Part shown: positions 10,038-17,527 of the stretch, one piece after another
How the letters are laid out: every line of letters starts with the position of its first letter
Position numbering within the stretch: position 1 is the stretch's first letter
Origin: Nostoc sp. NMS7
GTDB taxonomy: Bacteria > Cyanobacteriota > Cyanobacteriia > Cyanobacteriales > Nostocaceae
Length of the DNA stretch: 32,028 bases
Assembly (NCBI RefSeq): GCF_017115085.1
Contig: NZ_JABXKJ010000203.1
Span: forward strand, 1-32,028
Direction: 5' to 3'
Program-made: the position numbers and the translations under genes
Notes under the pieces: model-generated
What the model was told of the DNA's origin: nothing
The model's input: only the letters and a program-made list of their open reading frames with translations
The model's database searches: none

Positions 10038-10347
10038 CTGAGGCGTTCTCCTCTATCCGTTTCGTTGCTTGTATTTATTTAGACCGGATGAATGGGAAAA
10101 AGGTTCAAATGGGTTAGAAGTTTGGGTATATGCAACACCTGTTCAAGGTAAACAGATTTGATGGCGACGGCTCAAACTCAATTACATTTTGCATCTTGGG
10201 CTTAACGTACATTCCTGTTCCATTGCTACCAGAACCCCTCTTATCGGTAATTGACACAGGGTAGTATTCCTGACACTACCCAACTAAGGAATGCGGATTA
10301 TCCAACTTTTTGCACTTTTGCGATCGTTCCTCGTTAAATCCACAATC
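10038..10347. other. Gene-free region upstream of the ECF operon
   Basis: This 310-bp stretch lies between the PD-(D/E)XK-like gene and the ECF sigma gene, both on the minus strand, and should hold the ECF operon promoter. I see a perfect 7-bp inverted repeat, GGGTAGT/ACTACCC (10259-10265 and 10275-10281, loop 9), without a T-run. GGAAC-like words occur on the minus strand at 10217-10221 and 10325-10329, but neither has a convincing ECF -10 partner. No ORF of interest. Confidence 0.5.
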
Positions 10348-10974
10348 CTAAATAACGATTAATTCTCGCAGCCGCTTCAATATACTGAGTACTTGGTGTA
10401 GTTCGGAATCGCGTTCAATTGATAGCGCATCAGATCGTGCATACCAAGGATGTTCTTGTTGAATTAATTTGACAAAAACAAATTCCCTACCGTTGATTAG
10501 TAAACCAAAAGTCGGTTGTGCAGGATTTGGACGAGCAAGCATATAAGCTAGTGCTTGAGGTAGGGCTATCATCACATCAAATTTACTGCTTTTAGATTCG
10601 ATTACAAGTACCCAAAAACGTTTTTGGATGACAAGAACATCAATATTTCCTTTAACGAGAAAGCTTTCGTCTTTAGCAGAAATCTCCACAGAAGTCTCGG
10701 TTTCAATCTCAAAAGGAGGTTGATAAAACCCAGCTAAATCAAGTAAAGGAGACAGCACTACCATCTTTACCGCCTCTTCTGACATCAGACGGTGCTTATT
10801 CAAGTTTAAATAGTTGCTTTTGACTCGTGCGATCGCTTGCTTTTCACCATCAGTTAGATCTGGTAAATTTTCTGTCCATTCTCTAAATAAGTTGGTGTCT
10901 GTGGCAAGTTGCAAACCAAATTTTTCTTCTAATTCGTAAAGACTGATGTCTCTAGCTGGGATTATTTGAACCAT
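10348..10974 (-). CDS. PD-(D/E)XK nuclease-like protein (type I restriction R N-terminal-like)
   Basis: A 208-aa protein of a group widespread in cyanobacteria and often annotated as restriction endonuclease subunit R-like. The central region carries a PD-(D/E)XK-type core: the acidic residue of GNIDVLVIQ, then VLVIESKSSKFD with the E-x-K pair, preceded by the helix SEEAVKMVVLSPLLDLAGFY. There is no helicase or specificity subunit nearby, so it is a stand-alone gene rather than part of a restriction system. It lies 3 bp downstream of the ROK kinase gene, so the two are probably co-transcribed. The biological role is unknown. Confidence 0.7.
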   Translation of the reverse strand: MVQIIPARDISLYELEEKFGLQLATDTNLFREWTENLPDLTDGEKQAIARVKSNYLNLNKHRLMSEEAVKMVVLSPLLDLAGFYQPPFEIETETSVEISAKDESFLVKGNIDVLVIQKRFWVLVIESKSSKFDVMIALPQALAYMLARPNPAQPTFGLLINGREFVFVKLIQQEHPWYARSDALSIERDSELHQVLSILKRLRELIVI

Positions 10975-10977
10975 AAT

Positions 10978-11880
10978 CTAAAATCCCGAATAGTGTTGCC
11001 ATGCCAACTTTGCTGCACCTACTATCCCAGCAAAATTGCCTAACTCTGCTGGCAATATTTGTAAACCCGCCCGTGATAAAGGCTGCACTCGCTTCTCAAT
11101 TTCTGCCTTCACTGCTGGTAAGAAAAATTCAAAGCTGCCACTTATGCCGCCACCAATGACGATCGCTTGCGGTGTGAGTACATAAATCAAACTCGTTAAA
11201 CCAATTCCCAAATTATTACCATATTCTTGCCAAAAAGTCAAGGCTGCGGCATCTCCTTGTTGGGCAAGAAAACCCAATTCGGCGGGTTCCTTGAGAGTGC
11301 GGCGGCGAATCGCAGTCGCAGAGGCATATTGTTCCAAAGAGCCTTGATTGCCACTATTACAAATTGGCCCATCAGGATTTAATGAAATTAAACCCAATTC
11401 CCCCGCGGCTCCTTGATGTCCAATAAATAGTTTGCCATCGAGGATAATTGCCCCACCAACCCCAGTTCCTAAAGTTAGCAGAATCAGATTTTGAAAGTGG
11501 CGACCGGCTCCCAGCCAAGCTTCTCCCAAAAGAGCGCAGTTAGCATCATTAGCGATCGCAGTCGGTTTACCAGTTTTAGCTTCTAGCCAGTCAGCTAAAG
11601 GCACATCGCGCCATCCAGGTAAGTTAATCGCAATTTTGGCAATACGTCCTCTTGCATCGGCAGGTCCTGGAGTACCAACACCAATAGCAACAGCTTGATT
11701 CTCTGGATCAATTTGAGCGATCGCATCTACCAGCACCGCCACCACCGCCCCTGGTGTTGTCGGTTGGGGAGCTACCACAGTCAAAGAGAAGAGACAAGTA
11801 CCATCAGATGTAAAACGCCCCAGCTTAATTGCTGTCCCCCCCACATCAATGCCAATTACTTGAATTTTGTCATTTGTCAT
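10978..11880 (-). CDS. ROK family sugar kinase (glucokinase-like)
   Basis: A 300-aa ROK-fold protein, probably phosphorylating glucose or a related sugar with ATP. The phosphate-1 motif is VIGIDVGGTAIKLG near the N terminus, the catalytic Asp lies in ANDANCALLGEAW, and LTLGTGVGGAIILDG is the adenosine-side loop. The region that normally holds the ROK zinc cysteines (CxCGxxGC) reads CNSGNQGS here, so two of the three cysteines are serines. There is no DNA-binding domain, so it is an enzyme rather than a ROK repressor. The start codon at 11880 lies inside a heptamer repeat that continues upstream; no other start fits before VIGIDVGG. Confidence 0.9.
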   Translation of the reverse strand: MTNDKIQVIGIDVGGTAIKLGRFTSDGTCLFSLTVVAPQPTTPGAVVAVLVDAIAQIDPENQAVAIGVGTPGPADARGRIAKIAINLPGWRDVPLADWLEAKTGKPTAIANDANCALLGEAWLGAGRHFQNLILLTLGTGVGGAIILDGKLFIGHQGAAGELGLISLNPDGPICNSGNQGSLEQYASATAIRRRTLKEPAELGFLAQQGDAAALTFWQEYGNNLGIGLTSLIYVLTPQAIVIGGGISGSFEFFLPAVKAEIEKRVQPLSRAGLQILPAELGNFAGIVGAAKLAWQHYSGF

Positions 11881-11887
11881 TTGTCAC
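11866..11887. repeat. Heptamer repeat overlapping the ROK start codon
   Basis: Three consecutive TTTGTCA-like units (on the minus strand ATGACAA) cover the first codons of the ROK kinase and the bases before them. The same heptamer recurs at 12202-12229 and at 28507-28530, so it belongs to a dispersed short tandem repeat family typical of filamentous cyanobacteria. Confidence 0.65.
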
Positions 11888-11894
11888 TTGTACT

Positions 11895-11960
11895 GAGCGA
11901 ACGCGAACAGCGTCTCGTAGAGAAGCCGTTGGCGCAGCCTCTCGTAGAGAAGTATTGGGT
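11895..11960. repeat. Dispersed GC-rich small repeat, two copies
   Basis: The 14-bp word CTCTCGTAGAGAAG/GTCTCGTAGAGAAG occurs at about 11912-11925 and 11939-11952 with a 27-bp period, each followed or preceded by GGCGCAGC-type sequence. Related words appear at 16671-16690 and within the repeats near 22152 and 27374. I read it as part of a multicopy small-repeat family. Confidence 0.6.
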
Positions 11961-11971
11961 GCGAGTCGTTT

Positions 11972-12181
11972 TCATCCCCCATCTGTTGGCGCAGCGTCTG
12001 CCGTTGGCAGAAGACGTGGGGCTTTCAACTCCGATTTCTGTAAATCAGCAACAGTCGTGGTACGAAAACTCGATTTTTCTTGCCAAGCTGTAATTGGCGC
12101 ACCTCTTAAGATGCCAGCAAGGGCGACGGAAAGGATAAACCCGCCAGTAGCGGCAGCAATTAACGTTAGGTTATCTTTCAT
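11972..12181 (-). CDS. Small membrane protein with repeat-derived tail
   Basis: A 69-aa ORF, unrecognised. Residues 6-26 (TLIAAATGGFILSVALAGIL) form a likely transmembrane helix or uncleaved signal anchor, followed by a short soluble stretch. The last ~14 residues (LPTADAAPTDGG) are encoded by a GC-rich dispersed repeat (about 11975-12015), so the original C terminus has probably been replaced or extended. It lies between the ROK kinase and an ABC permease, on the same strand as both. The real start is supported only by the ATG and the hydrophobic segment. Confidence 0.5.
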   Translation of the reverse strand: MKDNLTLIAAATGGFILSVALAGILRGAPITAWQEKSSFRTTTVADLQKSELKAPRLLPTADAAPTDGG

Positions 12182-12201
12182 ACAAATCTCTCTATTGTTT
12201 A

Positions 12202-12281
12202 TTTGTCATTTGTTCTTTGTCCTTTGTCCAAAACTAATGACCAATGACTAATGATCAATGACTAATGACTAATGACCAATG
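12202..12281. repeat. Heptameric short tandem repeats
   Basis: Two arrays lie side by side. Positions 12202-12229 hold four units (TTTGTCA, TTTGTTC, TTTGTCC, TTTGTCC). Positions 12233-12281 hold seven perfect-length 7-bp units of ACTAATG, ACCAATG and ATCAATG. The second array ends one base before the TAG stop of the ABC permease. Such degenerate heptamer arrays are a known feature of heterocystous cyanobacterial genomes. Confidence 0.85.
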
Positions 12282-12282
12282 C

Positions 12283-13179
12283 CTAGTTTCGGATTCTATT
12301 TTCTCTCCGTAATCGGGGATTGACAAATTCATTTAACCCCTCACCAAGTAGTGATAACCCTACCACCATGCATGTCATCGTTAAACCAGGGAAAAGCGTA
12401 GTCCACCAAATGCCAGTAGGTAGAGCTTCTAAGGCTTGTTTTAAATCATGTCCCCATTCTGGCACTTCTTCGGGAAGTCCTAGTCCCAAAAAACCCAAAC
12501 CGCCCAAAACTAAAATCGCATCAGCAGCGTTGAGCGTAAATAGGACGGGTACGCTTTGAATGACGTTGAAAAATAGATAACGAGAAAGTACAACCCAAGT
12601 AGAAGCGCCCATTGCTTGAGCAGCTTCGATGAACACTTCAGTTTTCACGCTAACCGTGTGGTTGCGAACAACGCGGTAATATTGGGGGATGTAAGCAATG
12701 CTAATGGCGATCGCTGCATTTAATATCCCACGCCCCACCACAAACGCCAGCGTCACAGACAGCAGTAGCCCCGGTAGAGTGTAGATGCTATCCATAAGAA
12801 ATAGCAACATTTTATCCAATTTACCGCCGAGATAACCACTCAGCATCCCCAAAGGCACACCGATAATCATACTCAGCGCTGTTGCCAAAATCACCACCAG
12901 CAAAGCAGCTTGAGCGCCAAAGATTGTCCGGGAGAACACATCATAACCCAGGCGACTAGTACCAAACCAATGTTTAGCTGAGGGTGGCTCGTGAATTGGA
13001 TTAGAGAGAAAATCTTTCGGGTTTTGCAGCCATCCTAAAGCCTGGAATACGGGAGCGAAGAATGCCAGGAAGATGAAAAATAGGGTAATGGCTAACCCGA
13101 TGAGCATGAGTTTTTGGGAAAGATTGGAAGTTTTGCCAAACTGTAAAAATGTCGGTAGTCGCCGTTTTGTAATGGCCAT
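12283..13179 (-). CDS. ABC transporter permease (DppC/OppC-like)
   Basis: A 298-aa inner-membrane permease of the peptide/nickel ABC importer family. An OppC-type N-terminal segment with the first transmembrane helix (about 24-48) is followed by PSAKHWFGTSRLGYDVFSR, typical of DppC, and then five hydrophobic segments. The EAA loop that contacts the ATPase is visible as IEAAQAMGASTWVVLSRYLF. No substrate-binding protein, ATPase or DppB partner lies next to it, as is common for scattered ABC genes in cyanobacteria. The substrate cannot be deduced. Confidence 0.9.
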   Translation of the reverse strand: MAITKRRLPTFLQFGKTSNLSQKLMLIGLAITLFFIFLAFFAPVFQALGWLQNPKDFLSNPIHEPPSAKHWFGTSRLGYDVFSRTIFGAQAALLVVILATALSMIIGVPLGMLSGYLGGKLDKMLLFLMDSIYTLPGLLLSVTLAFVVGRGILNAAIAISIAYIPQYYRVVRNHTVSVKTEVFIEAAQAMGASTWVVLSRYLFFNVIQSVPVLFTLNAADAILVLGGLGFLGLGLPEEVPEWGHDLKQALEALPTGIWWTTLFPGLTMTCMVVGLSLLGEGLNEFVNPRLRRENRIRN

Positions 13180-13649
13180 AGTGCGATCGCCTGGAGCAAA
13201 GCTTGATACGCTGACTATTTTACATATCAGATTGGAGATTAGTTAAATATCCTTAATAAAAGTCCGACTGTTTCACGGTGGATACAGAGCTAGACTGAGG
13301 TAGAGGTGAGATTATGCCTTCTTTTTGCTAGAGATCATATCTTGCACCTACCCCGATAAATCCGCAAAAGGTAAATAAAGAGCGCAAAATATAACATTAG
13401 AGCAAGAATGTTGCTTAAGTACAAATAAGTAAACAATCAAACCAAACAAAAAGTAATATTACACAGAAAACCTTGAAAGCGACAAGATGCTGAAATAAGG
13501 CATTTTGCCTCATCTCAAAGTGCGATCGCTAAGGGCGAGGCTTTCCTGGGGAACGCGGGAGCGAACGCCCATCGTAAATGTTGGATTTGCTATAAGGCTA
13601 AAAACATGAGAGAAAGGGCGTGAAATGTATTCGTAAATTAGCAAGACAA
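13180..13649. other. Gene-free region upstream of the IS-disrupted xisI
   Basis: This 470-bp stretch separates the ABC permease (minus strand) from the IS element (plus strand). It is AT-rich apart from a GC-rich patch at about 13521-13572 that contains HIP1 (GCGATCGC) and looks like a dispersed repeat. I find no xisH remnant in it, although xisH usually precedes xisI. It may hold the old xisI promoter. Confidence 0.5.
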
Positions 13650-13712
13650 TAGACCTCTTGCAGAATTATTTTATGGTAAGATAGGGGGTTTTTAGCTTGA
13701 TTAAACTCACTT

Positions 13713-14569
13713 ATGCTATACGAGCAAACAAAAAAACTATCAAATCGAGAGTTCAAACGTCTGGTGGGAGTGCAAAGGCTGACATTTGATCAGATGGTCA
13801 AAGTCATGGGAGATACTACGGAAACCAAACAAACGCGTGGTTGTCGTCCCAAGCTAGATTTAGAAGACCAAGTTTTGATCTGCTTACAGTATTGGCGCGG
13901 AGCCGGAGACGCTCCGCCTCCGGAGAATATCGCACTTACTTCCATATTGCTCAAGATTGGCAGGTGTCAGAATCGACTGTTTGCCGTATCGTACACCGAA
14001 TTGAAAACATACTGGTCGGTTCTGGTAAGTTTCGTTTAGGCGGAAAAAAGTCCTTGTTGATTCCATCACAGAAACCTTCAACAGTAGTGATGGATGTAAC
14101 CGAGAGTCCGATTGAACGTCCTAAGCATGGTCAAAAGCGGTTCTATAGTGGCAAACAAAAAGAACATACCCTCAAATCTCAATTGGTGATTGACCTTGCG
14201 ACCTTTGAAATCCGTTGTGTTGTCAACGGTTCGGGTCGAAGACATGACTACAAATTGTTTATCGATAGTAAAGTGCGTTTTCATCCCGAAACTGAAAGCT
14301 TAGAAGATAGTGGTTATCAAGGTATTACCAAGTTACATAGGAATTGTCGTTTACCAAAAAAGAAACCCAAATTGGGAAAGCTAACTCCAGAAGATAAGCA
14401 CTATAATCGTTCTTTGGCCAGTCGTCGAATTGCAATTGAACACGTAAATCGACGTTTAAAAGTTTTTCGGATTTTAAGCCAACGTTATCGCAATCGTAGA
14501 AAACGGTTTGGACTACGTTGTCACTTAATTGCTGGAATTTATAATTATGACCTTCAAAAAGCTAATTAA
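13713..14569 (+). pseudogene. IS5-family transposase, frame broken by a 26-bp small repeat
   Basis: The frame opening at ATG 13713 encodes the N-terminal helix-turn-helix part (LSNREFKRLVGVQRLTFDQM). The catalytic part is in the -1 frame and ends at 14569. Removing 26 bp (13898-13923) joins the frames exactly, giving an uninterrupted 276-aa protein with the expected join YWREYRTYFHIAQDW. The acidic catalytic residues are present (VVMDVTESPIERP, RRHDYKLF, LEDSGYQG, AIEHVNRRLK). The inserted bases form a GC-rich palindrome that does not look like transposase code, so I prefer a disabling insertion over programmed frameshifting, which does occur in some IS5 relatives. Confidence 0.8.
13898..13923. 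repeat. 26-bp palindromic small dispersed repeat inserted in the transposase
   Basis: CGGAGCCGGAG (13898-13908) and CTCCGCCTCCG (13912-13922) are inverted copies with one central mismatch and a 3-nt loop. The 26-bp length and GC-rich hairpin fit the very small mobile repeats described in Nostoc and Anabaena genomes. Excising it restores the transposase frame, which marks its limits to within one or two bases. Confidence 0.75.
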
Positions 14570-14623
14570 CTTGAAATTTCCCAACTCTATATAATACCAC
14601 AAAACTTTTTTGCAAGAGGTCTA

Positions 14624-14959
14624 CTGGATACTTTAGATAATTATCGACGGATCATCAAAGAGATATTAGTACCCTACACGCAAATTCCTTATTCGCACGC
14701 AGCTATTGAATGTAAAGCAGTCTTTGATAGCGAAAATGACAATTATTTACTGATAACTTTAGGGTGGGATAGTGTTAAGCGAATTCACGGTTGCTTAGTT
14801 CATCTTGATATTATTGATGGTAAAATTTGGGTGCAACGGGATGACACAGAAGATGGTGTTACCTACGAATTAGTAGCAGCAGGAATTCCCAAAGATAAAA
14901 TTGTCTTGGGATTTCACCCGGAAAATGTTAGGCAACACACAGGATATGCTATTGCCTAA
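14624..14959 (+). pseudogene. xisI: xisI homologue with its start codon destroyed by the IS
   Basis: Reading from 14624, the frame gives 111 residues ending at the TAA at 14957-14959: LDTLDNYRRIIKEILVPY, then LITLGWDSVKRIHGCLVHLD, IWVQRDDTEDG and KIVLGFHPENVRQHTGYAIA. This is a full-length XisI, the protein first described as a factor needed for excision of the fdxN element during heterocyst development. The family is now widespread and usually paired with XisH. The first codon is CTG rather than ATG because the IS ends immediately upstream; joining the two flanks would recreate ATG-GAT-ACT. No xisH is adjacent. The rest of the gene has no stop or frameshift, so the insertion is probably recent. 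AAGAGG in the IS end lies four bases before the CTG, so weak translation cannot be excluded. Confidence 0.85.
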
Positions 14960-15069
14960 CTTATTAAAGCTACCATTTAAGAGGTTGTTTGAAAAGTTGT
15001 GAAGTATACTCAAAACCCGACTTCCATTCCTCTAAGAGAAAGGTCGATAGGCTTTGAAACCTCCAGTCT

Positions 15070-16440
15070 TTAAAGATTACTTTCAATCAACTGGCGGTAT
15101 TCGCTCTTTTGCTTCACACCTTTGACTTCCTTCACCAGTTCCTTATTTTTGAACAATTGAACCGTTGGCGTTCCTGTTACACCAGCATTTTCAGCAATAT
15201 CTCGGTCTTTGTCGATGTCAATTTCCACAAAGTGAATTTTGCTGTCAAATTCATCCACCACTTTGTTTAAAATTGGCTTCAGGGTATGACAAGGGCCACA
15301 ACCAGGAGAGACGTATTTAACAAGGAGTAAGCGATCGCTTTCATGGAACAATTTCCGTAAAGCATAACCTCCCTGATGGCGCGTCCCATTCAAATTAAAT
15401 CCAGCTTCTTCCTCGGCTTCAGTCTTTTTAGCTGGCTGAGGTTCTAATTCATTATCTGCTGTTTCTGTCTGTTGATGGAATTCTTGAATCAAGCCACTAA
15501 ATGACAACCAGCGTTCTGCCAACATCGCCGCCATACAGCCAGTACCCGCAGCCGTAATTGCTTGCCGAAACTCATGATCTTGGACATCGCCAGCAGCAAA
15601 AACGCCCTCTACACTGGTTTCTACAGTACCATGTTTGGTGACAACGTAACCCAGCTCATCCAGTTCTAATTGCCCCTTAAATAAAGAAGTATTGGGACTG
15701 TGACCAACGGCGTAGAATAAACCCTTAGCGTGCAGTAGGCTCTCTTCACCAGTTTTAGTATTGCGGACTTTCACCCCTTCCATGCGACCGTTACCGAAGA
15801 TATCTACGGCTTCTGTGTTCCAATGCACCTGGATTTTTGGGTTGCTCAAAACCCGGTCTTGCATGGCTTTAGAAGCCCGCATCTTATCGGTGCGTACCAA
15901 CATATTCACCTTAGAGCCGTATTTGGTGAGGTAAATTGACTCTTCCGCCGCCGAGTCGCCAGCACCAATTACAGCCAATTCTGCGCCGTGAAAAATTGGT
16001 GTAGCACCATCGCAAATTGCACAAGCGGAGATTCCCCGACTCCAAAATTCATGTTCGCTGGGTAAACCCAAACGCTTTGCTGTTGCACCAGTCGCAACGA
16101 CGATGCTGTTGGTTTTAATTTCCCGATCTTGCGATCGCACTGTAAAGGGACGCTGACTCAAGTCAACTGAGATAACATCTTCAGTATATAGTTCAGCACC
16201 CCAGCGCTCCGCCTGCGCCTTCATCTGATCCATCAGTTCCGGCCCGGTAATCCCTTGGGGAAATCCAGGAAAGTTCTCGACTTCCGTCGTTGTCATTAGT
16301 TGCCCACCAGGTAATCCCCCAGCTTGGAAACCTTCAAATACAACGGGTTTCAGGTTAGCGCGTCCGGCATAGATGGCGGCTGTATACCCTGCTGGACCAG
16401 AACCGATAATTACTAAGTTTTCTACTGTGGGGTTAGTCAT
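15070..16440 (-). CDS. ntrC: NADPH-dependent thioredoxin reductase C (TrxR-Trx fusion)
   Basis: A 456-aa NTRC enzyme, which passes electrons from NADPH through FAD to its own thioredoxin domain and reduces 2-Cys peroxiredoxins and other targets in cyanobacteria and chloroplasts. Residues 1-320 are thioredoxin reductase: the FAD motif [16 protein letters not shown], the redox pair CAIC, the NADPH motif GAGDSAAEE and the second FAD motif FAAGDVQD. A charged linker (about 325-350) leads to a C-terminal thioredoxin with the active site GCGPC and the cis-proline region [11 protein letters not shown]. The CGPC is preceded by Gly instead of Trp, as I expect for NTRC. It begins with ATG at 16440 and stands alone. 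The symbol should not be confused with the nitrogen regulator NtrC. Confidence 0.95.
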   Translation of the reverse strand: MTNPTVENLVIIGSGPAGYTAAIYAGRANLKPVVFEGFQAGGLPGGQLMTTTEVENFPGFPQGITGPELMDQMKAQAERWGAELYTEDVISVDLSQRPFTVRSQDREIKTNSIVVATGATAKRLGLPSEHEFWSRGISACAICDGATPIFHGAELAVIGAGDSAAEESIYLTKYGSKVNMLVRTDKMRASKAMQDRVLSNPKIQVHWNTEAVDIFGNGRMEGVKVRNTKTGEESLLHAKGLFYAVGHSPNTSLFKGQLELDELGYVVTKHGTVETSVEGVFAAGDVQDHEFRQAITAAGTGCMAAMLAERWLSFSGLIQEFHQQTETADNELEPQPAKKTEAEEEAGFNLNGTRHQGGYALRKLFHESDRLLLVKYVSPGCGPCHTLKPILNKVVDEFDSKIHFVEIDIDKDRDIAENAGVTGTPTVQLFKNKELVKEVKGVKQKSEYRQLIESNL

Positions 16441-16872
16441 GATATTTATATGAACTCATAACGACTACGTTTAATATAGCATAATAAACTGTGATTGGCT
16501 ATGCCAGATGGGAAGCGATTGGAAAATGCTTACGGTACTATAGGACTCGTATTTGATTTCTGAAAAAAATCAGTACACCCCGAAAAGGCTTCTTCTCATT
16601 CGGCTACGCTCACGGCAAGCCCACTCCCCACTCCCTATTTACAGTCCAAATAAACCTTGCGATGCCCTTCTCTACGAGACGCTACGCGTAGCTTGCTTCC
16701 ACGAAGTGGTACGGCGCAGGTGTTACCCTGAGCTTGTCGAAGGGCTCAGGGTAACACCTGCGGGGGGCGGAGCGATCGCGGCATAATTTGCGACCATTTT
16801 TTAAGCTGACGTGTACTTAAAACAACTTTTTTCGCTATCCTAGATAAAGTAAATCATTCCCAGATCGCGCCG
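16441..16872. repeat. Repeat-rich intergenic region
   Basis: This 432-bp gap between the divergent NTRC and Uma2 genes holds several GC-rich dispersed repeats. One is a CTCTACGAGACGCTACGCGTAGC-like segment near 16671-16694 (self-complementary ACGCTACGCGTAGC). Another is the perfect 19-bp hairpin at 16715-16762, and there is a HIP1 site at 16772-16779. The short ORF running across it is repeat-derived. Promoters for both flanking genes must lie in it but I cannot place them. Confidence 0.6.
16715..16762. repeat. Perfect 19-bp inverted repeat
   Basis: CGCAGGTGTTACCCTGAGC (16715-16733) and its exact complement (16744-16762) flank a 10-nt spacer, TTGTCGAAGG. No T-tract follows. The core CCCTGAGC...GCTCAGGG also appears in variant form near 22206-22222 and in the 99-bp repeats near 27414-27440, so it looks like a mobile palindrome family rather than a gene-specific terminator. 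Confidence 0.75.
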
Positions 16873-17454
16873 ATGGTTGGTTTACCCGATTACATTTTGA
16901 TGAGTGCAGAGGAGTATCTGGTTTGGGAACCCACCCAACAGCAACGCTACGAGTATTGGGATGGCGAAGTTGTGGCGATGAGCGGTGGTACACGCAACCA
17001 TAATCGGATTTCTGCAAACTTCTTTAAGCTTCTAGATGATGCTTTAGCCGATCGCTCCTGTGAAGTATACATTGTAGATATAAAGGTACAGGTAGAACCG
17101 GGGCAAAAGTATTTTTATCCAGATGTTGTGGTGACTTGCGATGAGCGCGATCGCGATCCACAATTGGTACAATTTCCCTGCTTAATTATCGAAGTGCTAT
17201 CACCTTCAACGGAAGCAGTCGATAGGGGGAAAAAGTTTGCCAAATATCGCCAATCTCCAACCTTGCAAGAATATGTCTTAGTACAAGTAGCTCAACCGGG
17301 TGTAGAAGTGTTTCGGCGCAACGAACAAGGTAAATGGGTGCTGTCGGAGTATAATTTGGATGAGATATTGCGACTGGAATCGGTGGATGTGGAAATAGCG
17401 ATCGCACATTTGTACCGACAAGTGCAGTTTGAAACCGAAGCCACCGAAAATTGA
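16873..17454 (+). CDS. Uma2 family (DUF820) putative endonuclease
   Basis: A 193-aa member of the Uma2/DUF820 family, expanded in cyanobacteria and with a PD-(D/E)XK nuclease fold; its cellular role is unknown. Landmarks are MSAEEYLVWEPTQQQRYEYW and DGEVVAMSGGTRNHNRIS near the N terminus, the acidic FYPDVVVTCD strand, then LIIEVLSPSTEAVDRGKKFAKY, which holds the E of the core and the conserved downstream Asp and Lys. The usual E-x-K is replaced by E-V-L, as is common in this family. The start ATG at 16873 fits the normal N terminus. It stands alone beside a repeat-rich gap. Confidence 0.88.
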   Translation: MVGLPDYILMSAEEYLVWEPTQQQRYEYWDGEVVAMSGGTRNHNRISANFFKLLDDALADRSCEVYIVDIKVQVEPGQKYFYPDVVVTCDERDRDPQLVQFPCLIIEVLSPSTEAVDRGKKFAKYRQSPTLQEYVLVQVAQPGVEVFRRNEQGKWVLSEYNLDEILRLESVDVEIAIAHLYRQVQFETEATEN

Positions 17455-17527
17455 ACGCTTTTCACCCTTGACTTGGCTGAATCGCTTAGTTTTATACTAA
17501 GGAAATTTCCGTATAATAAATAGTTAG

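Larger units (their letters stand above)
13650..14623 (+). mobile_element. IS5-family insertion sequence
   Basis: The element is bounded by inverted repeats starting TAGACCTCTTGCA (13650-13662 and, inverted, 14611-14623). These are perfect over 13 bp, and similarity continues imperfectly for about 15 more. It carries one transposase gene of the HTH_Tnp_4/DDE_Tnp_4 type. The target duplication is either TA, counted in the terminal bases, or a 3-bp ANT with one mismatch (AAT at 13648-13650, ACT at 14623-14625). The element has landed at the start codon of a xisI gene. Confidence 0.85.

Noticed and set aside
11695..12251. Plus-strand ORFs of 132 and 140 aa
   Set aside because: They run antisense through the ROK gene into dispersed and heptamer repeats and show no domain pattern.
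12202..12281. CRISPR-like array
   Set aside because: The 7-bp units are contiguous and lack spacers, and no cas genes are nearby; these are short tandem repeats.
13841..14039. Programmed -1 frameshift in the IS5 transposase
   Set aside because: Possible in this family, but the frame change coincides with a GC-rich palindrome whose removal restores the expected protein exactly, so an inserted repeat explains it better.
13841..14569. Second transposase ORF starting at ATG 13841
   Set aside because: The apparent N terminus is out-of-frame sequence of the first half; the natural protein starts at 13713 and the frames join when the 26-bp repeat is removed.
14960..15069. Possible second IS end (GAGGTTGTTTGAAAAG) after xisI
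   Set aside because: The word resembles ends of some cyanobacterial IS elements, but no partner end or transposase remnant is visible here.
16553..16786. 77-aa plus-strand ORF in the NTRC-Uma2 gap
   Set aside because: Composed almost wholly of dispersed repeats and a hairpin arm; the frame is fortuitous.
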